Below, piece after piece: positions 28,501-41,101 of a stretch of DNA of 64,000 nucleotides. The stretch is from Piscicola geometra (Eukaryota; Annelida; Clitellata; Hirudinida; Piscicolidae). The stretch spans positions 211,001 through 275,000 of the forward strand of contig OX030968.1 in assembly GCA_943735955.1 (NCBI GenBank). Direction: 5' to 3'. The notes beneath the pieces are model-generated. The model was not told the origin of the DNA. It saw only the letters and a program-made list of their open reading frames with translations, and did no database searches. The translations under genes and the position numbers were made by a program. Each line of letters begins with the position of its first letter. Position 1 is the stretch's first letter.

Positions 28501-31500
28501 CTGAAGACATTTCATTCTGAAGACATTTCATTCTGAAGACTTTTTATCCTGAAGACTTTTTATCCTGAAGACATTTCATTCTGAAGACATTTCATTCTGA
28601 AGACTTTTTATCCTGAAGACATTTCATTCTGAAGACATTTCATTCTGAAGACTTTTTATCCTGAAGACTTTTTATCCTGAAGACTTTTTATCCTGAAGAC
28701 ATTTCATTCTGAAAACATTTCATTCTGAAGACTTTTTATCCTGAAGACTTTTTATTCTGAAGACTTTTTATCCTGAAGACATTTTATTCTGAAGACATTT
28801 CATTCTGAAGACATTTCATTCTGAAGACATTTCATTCTGAAGACTTTTTATCCTGAAGACTTTTTATCCTGAAGACTTTTTATCCTGAAGACATTTCATT
28901 CTGAAGACATTTCATTCTGAAGACGTTTTATCCTGAAGACTTTTTATCCTGAAGACATTTCATTCTGAAGACTTTTCATCCTGAAGACTTTTTATCCTGA
29001 AGACATTTCATTCTGAAGACTTTTTATCCTGAAGACATTTCATTCTGAAGACATTTCATTCTGAAGACTGTTTATCCTGAAGACATTTCATTCTGAAGAC
29101 TTTTTATCCTGAAGACTTTTTATCCTGAAGACATTTCATTCTGAAGACATTTCATTCTGAAGACATTTCATTCTGAAGACTTTTCATCCTGAAGACTTTT
29201 TATCCTGAAGACATTCCATTCTGAAGACATTTCATCCTGAAGGCATTTCATTCTGAAGACATTTCATTCTGAAGACATTTCATTCTGAAGACTTTTTATC
29301 CTGAAGACTTTTTATCCTGAAGACATTTCATTCTGAAGACATTTCATTCTGAAGACTTTTTATCCTGAAGACATTTCATTCTGAAGACATTTCATTCTGA
29401 AGACTTTTTATCCTGAAGACTTTTTATCCTGAAGACTTTTTATCCTGAAGACTTTTTATCCTGAAGACATTTCATTCTGAAGACATTTCATTCTGAAGAC
29501 ATTTTATTCTGAAGACATTTCATTCTGAAGACCTTTCATTCTGAAGACATTTCATTCTGAAGACATTTCATTCTGAAGACTTTTTATTCTGAAGACTTTT
29601 TATCCTGAAGACATTTCATTCTGAAGACATTTCATTCTGAAGACATTTCATTCTGAAGACATTTCATTCTGAAGACATTTCATTCTGAAGACTTTTTACC
29701 CTGAAGACTTTTTATCCTGAAGACTTTTTATCCTGAAGACATTTCATTCTGAAGACATTTCATTCTGAAGACATTTTATTCTGAAGACATTTCATTCTGA
29801 AGACCTTTCATTCTGAAGACATTTCATTCTGAAGACATTTCATTCTGAAGACTTTTTATTCTGAAGACTTTTTATCCTGAAGACATTTCATTCTGAAGAC
29901 ATTTCATTCTGAAGACATTTCATTCTGAAGACATTTCATTCTGAAGACTTTTTATCCTGAAGACTTTTTATCCTGAAGACATTTCATTCTGAAGACATTT
30001 CATTCTGAAGACGTTTTATCCTGAAGACTTTTTATCCCGAAGACATTTCATTCTGAAGACATTTCATTCTGAAGACATTTCATTCTGAAGACATTTCATT
30101 CTGAAGACATTTCATTCTGAAGACTTTTTATCTTGAAGACTTTTTATCCTGAAAACTTTTTATCCTGATGACATTTCATTCTGAAGACATTTCATTCTGA
30201 AGACATTTCATTCTGAAGACTTTTTATCTTGAAGACTTTTTATTCTGAAGACTTTTTATCCTGAAGACATTTTATTCTGAAGACTTTTTATCCTGAAGAC
30301 TTTTTATCCTGAAGACATTTCATTCTGAAGACATTTCATTCTGAAGACATTTCATTCTGAAGACATTTCATTTTGAAGACTTTTTATCCTGAAGACATTT
30401 CATTCAGAGGACATTTCATTCTGAAGACATTTCATTCTGAAGACTTTTCATTCTGAAGACTTTTTATCCTGAAGACATTTCATTCTGAAGACATTACATT
30501 CTGAAGACATTTCATTCTGAAGACATTTCATTCTGAAGACTTTTTATCCTGAAGTCTTTTTATCCTGAAGACATTTCATTCTGAAGACTTTTTATCCTGA
30601 AGACTTTTTATCCTGAAGACATTCCATTCTGAAGACATTTCATCCTGAAGACATTTCATTCTGAAGACTTTTTATCCTGAAGACATTCCATTCTGAAGAC
30701 ATTTCATCCTGAAGACATTTCATTCTGAAGACATTTCATTCTGAAGACATTTCATTCTGAAGACTTTTTATCCTGAAGACTTTTTATCCTGAAGACATTT
30801 CATTCTGAAGACATTTCATTCTGAAGACTTTTTATCCTGAAGACATTTCATTCTGAAGACATTTCATTCTGAAGACTTTTTATCCTGAAGACTTTTTATC
30901 CTGAAGACTTTTTATCCTGAAGACATTTCATTCTGAAGACATTTCATTCTGAAGACATTTCATTCTGAAGACATTTCATTCTGAAGACTTTTTATCCTGA
31001 AGACTTTTTATCCTGAAGACTTTTTATCCTGAAGACATTTCATTCTGAAGACATTTCATTCTGAAGACATTTTATTCTGAAGACATTTCATTCTGAAGAC
31101 CTTTCATTCTGAAGACATTTCATTCTGAAGACATTTCATTCTGAAGACTTTTTATCCTGAAGACTTTTTATCCTGAAGACTTTTTATCCTGAAGACATTT
31201 CATTCTGAAGACATTTCATTCTGAAGACATTTTATTCTGAAGACATTTCATTCTGAAGACCTTTCATTCTGAAGACATTTCATTCTGAAGACATTTCATT
31301 CTGAAGACTTTTTATTCTGAAGACTTTTTATCCTGAAGACATTTCATTCTGAAGACATTTCATTCTGAAGACATTTCATTCTGAAGACATTTCATTCTGA
31401 AGACTTTTTATCCTGAAGACTTTTTATCCTGAAGACATTTCATTCTGAAGACATTTCATTCTGAAGACGTTTTATCCTGAAGACTTTTTATCCCGAAGAC

Positions 31501-34500
31501 ATTTCATTCTGAAGACATTTCATTCTGAAGACATTTCATTCTGAAGACTTTTTATCTTGAAGACTTTTTATCCTGAAAACTTTTTATCCTGATGACATTT
31601 CATTCTGAAGACATTTCATTCTGAAGACATTTCATTCTGAAGACATTTCATTCTGAAGACTTTTTATCCTGAAGACTTTTTATTCTGAAGACTTTTTATC
31701 CTGAAGACATTTTATTCTGAAGACTTTTTATCCTGAAGACTTTTTATCCTGAAGACATTTCATTCTGAAGACATTTCATTCTGAAGACATTTCATTCTGA
31801 AGACATTTCATTTTGAAGACTTTTTATCCTGAAGACATTTCATTCAGAGGACATTTCATTCTGAAGACATTTCATTCTGAAGACTTTTCATTCTGAAGAC
31901 TTTTTATCCTGAAGACATTTCATTCTGAAGACATTTCATTCTGAAGACATTTCATTCTGAAGACATTTCATTCTGAAGACTTTTTATCCTGAAGTCTTTT
32001 TATCCTGAAGACATTTCATTCTGAAGACTTTTTATCCTGAAGACTTTTTATCCTGAAGACATTTCATTCTGAAGACATTTCATTCTGAAGACATTTCATT
32101 CTGAAGACATTTCATTCTGAAGACTTTTTATATTGAAGACATTTCATTCTGAAGACATATCATTCTGAAGACATTTCATTCTGAATACTTTTCATTCTGA
32201 AAACTTTTTATCCTGAAGACATTTCATTCTGAAGACATTTCATTCAGAAGACATTTCATTCTGAAGACATTTCATTCTGAAGACTTTTTATCCTGAAGAC
32301 ATTCCATTCTGAAGACATTTCATCCTGAAGACATTTCATTCTGAAGACATTTCATTCTGAAGACATTTCATTCTGAAGACTTTTTATCCTGAAGACTTTT
32401 TATCCTGAAGACATTTCATTCTGAAGACATTTCATTCTGAAGACTTTTTATCCTGAAGACATTTCATTCTGAAGACATTTCATTCTGAAGACTTTTTATC
32501 CTGAAGACTTTTTATCCTGAAGACTTTTTATCCTGAAGACATTTCATTCTGAAGACATTGCATTCTGAAGACTTTCTATCCTGAAGACTTTTTATTCTGA
32601 AGACATTTCATTCTGAAGACTTTTTATCCTGAAGACTTTTTATTCTGAAGACATTTCATTCTGAAGACTTTTTATCCTGAAGACTTTTTATTCTGAAGAC
32701 ATTTCATTCTGAAGACATTTCATTCTGAAGACATTTCATCCTGAAGACATTTCATTCTGAAGACATTTCATTCTGAAGACATTTCATTCTGAAGACTTTT
32801 TATCCTGAAGACTTTTTATCCTGAAGACATTTCATTCTGAAGACATTTCATTCTGAAGACTTTTTATCCTGAAGACATTTCATTCTGAAGACATTTCATT
32901 CTGAAGACTTTTTATCCTGAAGACTTTTTATCCTGAAGACTTTTTATCCTGAAGACATTTCATTCTGAAGACATTTCATTCTGAAGACATTTCATTCTGA
33001 AGACATTTCATTCTGAAGACTTTTTATCCTGAAGACTTTTTATCCTGAAGACTTTTTATCCTGAAGACATTTCATTCTGAAGACATTTCATTCTGAAGAC
33101 ATTTTATTCTGAAGACATTTCATTCTGAAGACCTTTCATTCTGAAGACATTTCATTCTGAAGACATTTCATTCTGAAGACTTTTTATCCTGAAGACTTTT
33201 TATCCTGAAGACTTTTTATCCTGAAGACATTTCATTCTGAAGACATTTCATTCTGAAGACATTTTATTCTGAAGACATTTCATTCTGAAGACCTTTCATT
33301 CTGAAGACATTTCATTCTGAAGACATTTCATTCTGAAGACTTTTTATTCTGAAGACTTTTTATCCTGAAGACATTTCATTCTGAAGACATTTCATTCTGA
33401 AGACATTTCATTCTGAAGACATTTCATTCTGAAGACATTTCATTCTGAAGACTTTTTATCCTGAAGACTTTTTATCCTGAAGACATTTCATTCTGAAGAC
33501 ATTTCATTCTGAAGACGTTTTATCCTGAAGACTTTTTATCCCGAAGACATTTCATTCTGAAGACATTTCATTCTGAAGACATTTCATTCTGAAGACTTTT
33601 TATCTTGAAGACTTTTTATCCTGAAAACTTTTTATCCTGATGACATTTCATTCTGAAGACATTTCATTCTGAAGACTTTTTATTCTGAAGACATTTCATT
33701 CTGAAGACATTTCATTCAGAAGACATTTCATTCTGAAGACATTTCATTCTGAAGACTTTTTATCCTGAAGACATTCCATTCTGAAGACATTTCATCCTGA
33801 AGACATTTCATTCTGAAGACATTTCATTCTGAAGACATTTCATTCTGAAGACTTTTTATCCTGAAGACTTTTTATCCTGAAGACATTTCATTCTGAAGAC
33901 ATTTCATTCTGAAGACTTTTTATCCTGAAGACATTTCATTCTGAAGACATTTCATTCTGAAGACTTTTTATCCTGAAGACTTTTTATCCTGAAGACTTTT
34001 TATCCTGAAGACATTTCATTCTGAAGACATTGCATTCTGAAGACTTTCTATCCTGAAGACTTTTTATTCTGAAGACATTTCATTCTGAAGACTTTTTATC
34101 CTGAAGACTTTTTATTCTGAAGACATTTCATTCTGAAGACTTTTTATCCTGAAGACTTTTTATTCTGAAGACATTTCATTCTGAAGACATTTCATTCTGA
34201 AGACATTTCATTCTGGATACTTTTTATCCTGAAGACTTTTTATTCTGAAGACATTTCATTCTGAAGACATTTCATTCTAAAGACGTTTTATCCTGAAGAC
34301 TTTTTATCCTGAAGACATTTCATTCTGAAGACATTTCATTCTGAAGACTTTTTATCCTGAAGACTTTTTATCCTGAAGACATTTCATTCTGAAGACATTT
34401 TATTCTGAAAACTTTTTATCCTGAAGACATTTCATTCTGAAGACATTTCATTCTGAAGACTTTTTATCCTGAAGACTTTTTATCCTGAAGACTTTTTATC

Positions 34501-34827
34501 CTGAAGACATTTCATTCTGAAGACATTTCATTCTGAAGACGTTTTATCCTGAAGACTTTTTATCCTGAAGACATTTCATTCTGAAGACTTTTCATCCTGA
34601 AGACTTTTTATCCTGAAGACATTTCATTCTGAAGACTTTTTATCCTGAAGACATTTCATTCTGAAGACATTTCATTCTGAAGACTTTTTATCCTGAAGAC
34701 ATTTCATTCTGAAGACTTTTTATCCTGAAGACTTTTTATCCTGAAGACATTTCATTCTGAAGACATTTTATTCTGAAGACTTTTTATCCTGAAGACATTT
34801 CCTTCTGAAGACTTTTTATCCTGAAGT
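19591..34827. repeat. 16-bp satellite sharing the GAAGAC core
   Basis: Tandem 16-bp units of two main types, A = GAAGACATTTCATTCT and B = GAAGACTTTTTATCCT, with hybrids and point variants (GAAGACGTTTTATCCT, GAAGACCTTTCATTCT, GAATACTTTTCATTCT). Types occur in short runs such as AABB. Unit starts I checked at 19,591, 20,775, 22,503, 24,231, 27,735, 28,487, 29,239, 32,183 and 34,807 are all 7 modulo 16, so 951 unit lengths separate the first and last with no net indel. Higher-order copies are marked by rare variants: GAATAC at 20,775, 22,503 and 24,231 (1,728 bp = 108 units apart), GAAGGC at 27,735, 28,487 and 29,239 (752 bp = 47 units), and GATGAC at 20,199, 21,927 and 23,639 (1,728 then 1,712 bp). 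No coding potential is seen. Confidence 0.97.
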
Positions 34828-34912
34828 CTTCAGGATAAAAAGTCTTCAGGATAAAAAGTCTTTAGGATAAAAAGTCTTCAGGATAAAAAGTCTTCAGGAT
34901 AAAAAGTCTTCT
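34828..34912. repeat. Inverted terminal block of the 16-bp satellite
   Basis: At 34,827 the array flips orientation. GAAGACTTTTTATCCTGAAG (34,807-34,826) is followed by one T and then its exact reverse complement (34,828-34,847). About five inverted B-type units follow, one carrying a single change (TCTTTAGG), before unique AT-rich sequence begins near 34,913. Confidence 0.95.
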
Positions 34913-35543
34913 CGAAGTTGTGAAAAAAGCGCTATAAAAATTGATTTGATTTATTGATTATTTATTATTATTATTTAAATGAGACCTATTTTAACGGTGC
35001 TTTGTTTAGTCGTACCGTCTGCGAACCATTTGTATTAATCATTTAAGCTTATTTCGCTTATCTGTCTTAACAGTCTGGACTTCCACTTTAAGTAACTAGT
35101 AATTTAAAATTTTATCAAAATAAAAAATAAAACGGTTCAAAACAATATAATTGATTTTTAATTTTAAGGTAATTTTCCATTATAAATGTCTGATCATATT
35201 TATCGTTTAAAATTTAGAATAAATATTATTCAGATATATATTTCACTCTTAACCTATTTTTTAAAATTTCATTCAATGAGTTTTATTAGAATGAATTATA
35301 ATTCTATTTCAATTGCCTTCTTTTGCATATCTCAAGAATCTTGATTCAAGATAAAATATTTTCTAATAATTAAAATTATTTTTTTTTATACTTAGTTTTT
35401 GTATATAAAAATATTATTTATATAATTTACGCATAAAAACTTTATAATTTGTATTTCAGTCATTATGTCTTCTGTGTGAAAGGTTTGGATTCTCACATTC
35501 TTTCATCATCCTTTTTCATGTTCACATTCTGAATAAGAAAAGA
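34913..35543 (+). promoter_or_regulatory. AT-rich upstream region of the TSC22-type gene
   Basis: Unique AT-rich DNA between the satellite and the first ATG of the TSC22-type gene, presumed promoter and 5' UTR. A splice-acceptor-like pyrimidine run ending in TTTCAG lies at about 35,454-35,460, so a 5' UTR exon could begin just after it. A four-codon upstream reading frame (ATGTCTTCTGTGTGA) starts at 35,465. No protein similarity is recognised. Confidence 0.45.
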
Positions 35544-38500
35544 ATGAATGGAGACTCAGTGAGCAAAGGTAAACTAACAGCAAAAAGTGAAGGCATTGAA
35601 TCTGAAAAAGGTGAAGAACAAAATGAATGGACAGTCAAAAGATCTACTTTCGACACTTTGAGCAATTCTGAGATCATTTTTGCCTCTCAGACTGCTATGG
35701 TCTCAGATATAAACGCTTCCAAAAAGAGTTCTTTTCAAATCACTGGCATATACGACAGTAGTTTGCCAGACCCAGACCCTGCATATTTATCCAAACTGCA
35801 GCAGTCACCTTTTGCTCAAGACGTCCACAGAAGCAAGACGCCGAATACGGAACCTCGTCTGGCGAACAGTTTCTGCTCCTCATCACCCAAGCTCAAGGCG
35901 TTCATTCCTCCAATGGGGAGTGTTGCTGCCGACAGCCTGCTCAGGACGAGTGACCTCGACTTGAGCGACATGCAGTCGTCGCGTTTCAAAGTGGTGCACA
36001 TCGCGAGCAACAAGAAACCCGTGAAGAGAGGTCGCTGGATGTGTCACGACTTCAACTTTGAGCGACCAGTGCAGTACCTGTCGAGGGAGGTGGACGAGGA
36101 CGGCATGCCCGACTCGAAGATGTACTACATCGAGGAGGACAAGCACCTCCTCCTCAACCACTTTGGCATGGTCTACACCGACGGACACTTGACCCTCGAG
36201 GATGCTAGTCTGCAGAGTGGCCATGACGCGTCGACTGGCGCGTTTGACTTGCGCAGTGGCGTCTGCATCGTGCCCTCGCCCGCCTCGTGCGACCCTCCAC
36301 ACCGCTCTGGCGCCCTTCTCACCGCACCTGCCGAACTCCACTTCGACACCGTCTCATGTCTCCCTGAACTTAGTGACACTGAAGCTGGGTATGTTTGTGT
36401 GTTTTGTGTGTGTGTGTGTGTGTTTGTGTGCTTTATAAAATACGCATACAAACAAGTTGTCATAGGCACATGATCAGCTGTAACAGCAGTGATGCGCTCA
36501 TGTTGTCTCTGCTTTCAGGCCTCTCCTCTTTTTTTCTATTCATTCATTTATTATTCTTCTTTTGCTTGTTCTGTATTTCTGTTGTTTAAAGTACAATTAG
36601 TGTTATGTATTTCTATTGTTTTTATTTTTGTTTAAAGTACAATTATTGTTATGTATTTCTATTGTTTTTATATGTGTTTAAAGTATAATTATTGTTATGT
36701 ATTTCGAGAATGTTCAAGCATCAGTAGTTTCTGAATGACTTCATCTTCCTAATGTCTCAAATTCCACACACACAACAAACACAAATTATGTGAAAAATAT
36801 AAAAACCTAGAACTTAGCAGCAATAAAAATTCTTAGAAGTTCTACATGTGACCAACCAAACTCTTGCATCTCACCACCCACGCACCCACCATCCACGCAC
36901 CCACCACACCACCCACTCATCCACCATTACAACACACCACAGCCACCACTTTATACAATCTCACCCACTAAACCACCACACTACAACACACCAAAGCCAC
37001 CACACCTCCCACAAACCACCCACTACACCACCACACTACAACACACCAAAGCCACCACACCTCCCACAAACCACCCACTACACCACCACACTACAACACA
37101 CCAAAGTCACCACACCTCACACCACACCACCCACTACACCACCACACTACAACACACCAAAGCCACCACACCTCCCACAAACCACCCACTACACCACCAC
37201 ACTACATCACACCAAAGTCACCACACCTCACACCACACCACCCACTACACCACCACAGTAAAACATAATAAAACCACCACACCTCACACCACACTATAAC
37301 ACACCACACCTCCCACCACACTACAACACACCACACCTCCCACCACACTACAACACACCACACCTCCCACCACACTACAACACACCACACCTCCCACCAC
37401 ACTATAACACACCACACCTCCCACCACACTACAACACACCACACCTCCCACCACACTACAATACACCACACCTCCCACCACACTACAACACACCACACCT
37501 CCCACCACACTACAACACACCACACCTTCCACCACACTATAACACACCACACCTCCCACCACACTACAACACACCACACCTCCCACCACACTACAACACA
37601 CCACACCTCCCACCACACTACAACACACCACACCTCCCACCACACTACAACACATCACACCTCCCACCACACTACAACACACCACACCTCCCACCACACT
37701 ACAACACACCACACTACAACACACCACACCTCCCACCACACTACAACACACCACACCTCCCACCACACTACAACACACCACACCTCCCACCACACTACAA
37801 CACACCACACCTCCCACCACACTACAACACACCACACCTCCCATCACACTACGACACACCACACCTCCCACCACACTACAACACACCACACCTCCCACCA
37901 CACTACAACACACCACACCTCCCACCAAACCTCACACCACACCTCCCACCACACTACAACACACCACACCTCCCACCACACTACAACACACCACACCTCC
38001 CACCACACCTCACACCACACCTCCCACCACACCTCCCACCACACTACAACACACCACACCTCCCACCACACTACAACACACCACACCTCCCACCACACTA
38101 CAACACACCACACCTCCCACCACACTACAACACACCACACCTCACACCACACTACAACACACCACACCTCCCACCACACTACAACACACCACACCTCCCA
38201 CCACACTAAAACACACCACACCTGCCACCACACTACAATACACCACACCTCCCACCACACTACAACACACCACACCTCACACCACACCTCCCACCACACT
38301 ACAACACACCACACCTCCCACCACACCTCCCACCACACTACAACACACCACACCTCCCACCACTCTACAACACACCACACCTCCCACCACACTACAACAC
38401 ACCACACCTCCCACCACACTACAACACACCACACCTCACACCACACTACAACACACCACACTACAACACACCACACCTCCCACCACACTACAACACACCA

Positions 38501-40555
38501 CACCTTCCACCACACTAAAACACACCACACCTCCCACCACACTACAACACACCACACCTCCCACCACACTACAACACACCACACCTCCCACCACACTACA
38601 ACACACCACACCTCCCACCACACTACAACACACCACACCTCCCACCACACTACAACACACCACACCTCACACCACACTACAACACACCACACCTCCCACC
38701 ACACTACAACACACCACACCTCCCACCACACTACAACCCACCACACTACAACACACCACACCTCCCACCACACTACAACACACCACACTATAACACACCA
38801 CACCTCCCACCACACTACAACACACCACACCTCCCACCACACACAACACACCACACCTCCCACCACACTACAACACACCACACCTCCCACCACACTATAA
38901 CACACCACACCTCCCACCACACTACAACACACCACACCTCCCACCACACTACAACACACCACACCTCCCACCACACTACGACACACCACACCTCCCACCA
39001 CACTACAACACACCACACCTCCCACCACACTACGACACACCACACCTCCCACCACACTACAACACACCACACCTCCCACCACACTACAACACACCACACC
39101 TCCCACCACACTACAACACACCACACCTCCCACCACACTACAACACACCACACCTCCCACCACACTACAACACACCACACCTCACACCACACTACAACAC
39201 ACCACACCTCCCACCACACTACAACACACCACACCTCCCACCACACTACAACACACCACACCTCCCACCACACTACAACACACCACACCTCCCACCACAC
39301 TACAACACACCACACTACAACACACCACACCTCCCACCACACTACAACACACCACACCTCCCACCACACTACAACACACCACACCTCCCACCACACTACA
39401 ACACACCACACCTCCAACCACACTACAACACACCACACCTCACACCACACTACAACACACCACACCTCCCACCACACCTCCCACCACACTACAACACACC
39501 ACACCTCCCACCACTCTACAACACACCACACCTCCCACCACACTACAACACACCACACTACAACACACCACACCTCCCACCACACTACAACACACCACAC
39601 CTCCCACCACACTACAACACACCACACCTCCCACCACACTACAACACACCACACCTCCAACCACACTACAACACACCACACCTCACACCACACTACAACA
39701 CACCACACCTCCCACCACACCTCCCACCACACTACAACACACCACACCTCACACCACACTACAACATACTAAAACACACTGCAGCCACCACACCACACTT
39801 GAGCCTTTTCACTTCATAATGTAATTGATTTCTTATTGAGACAAAGTTCATGCAGCCTTCATTCATAGAGCAGTAGCTTAGCAAGGAGGTGATGCATGTG
39901 TGGTGCTGATAATGATGATGGTGATGATGATGGGAGATATGGTGATGGTGATGATGATGGGACATATGGTGATGGTGATGATGATGGGAGATATGGTGAT
40001 GGTGATGATGATGGGAGATAGGGTGATGGTGATGATGATGGGAATTATGGTTATGGTGGCATTTGAAGGTAGCAACAGTACATTTTCACTTCAGTGGGAC
40101 TCAGAGTTTATGTTTATGTCGATTTGTATGTTACATTGTATCATCATCACCACTACACCTACTACTAAAACAACAACATTTCACGACCACCACCAACAAC
40201 AACATCTCACCACTAACAACAACAACATCTCACCACTAACAACAACAACAAGACTACCGCATACCCACAACCTCCACGCGGTGCGGTGGGGGGCGCTTGC
40301 GCCTCAAATGTGGGTACTTTCGGCCACCCTGCCAGGGCAGACTTTGCAAGTCAGCCCAGGAGACAACAAACTCATCTCTGGACAGACTGCCCAGCCCTGG
40401 AACAAGGGCTGGGCAAGAACACAAGAAAACTGACTCAAGAGCCTGACAGCGCAGCTGGACGAGACTATCCTCCCCAGACTGCTGAACAACACAACGAAAT
40501 ATTACAACAACAACAACATCTCACCTCCACCAACAATAACAACAACATCTCACCT

Positions 40556-40586
<31 letters not shown>

Positions 40587-41063
40587 CATCTCACCTCCAC
40601 CACCACCAAGAACAACAACAAGTACAACAACAACAACAACACCAACACGACAGTGCGGGTGCCTCGTCGATGTGCGCGATCGACAACAAGATCGAGCAGG
40701 CGATGGACCTGGTGAAGAGCCACCTGATGTTCGCCGTGCACGAGGAGGTGCAGCAGCTCAAGGAGCAGATCAAGCACCTCATGCTCCGAAGGTCCTTCCA
40801 CGCCATCATCATCATCATTACCGCTACCACCACATCATCATCATCACCGCTACCATCCCATTATCATCATCATTACTACCACCACATCGTCATTATTATT
40901 GCCCCATCATCATCATCATCATCATCATCATTATCATTATCACCATCATCATCAGCATCATCATCATCATCACTGGCACCAGGTCGCTGCTGGAGAAGGA
41001 GAACTTGATTCTGCGGGCGTCTGCCTCGCCAGAAACTCTCGCCAGACTGAAGAGCCTGCGAAC

Positions 41064-41101
<38 letters not shown>

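Noticed and set aside
19591..34822. CRISPR-like array
   Set aside because: There are no unique spacers. Both the repeat and the inter-GAAGAC parts are repeated, and the genome is animal.
37202..39759. Reverse-strand proteins of VVWWEVWC type
   Set aside because: Translations of a 27-bp intronic minisatellite whose length is a multiple of three.
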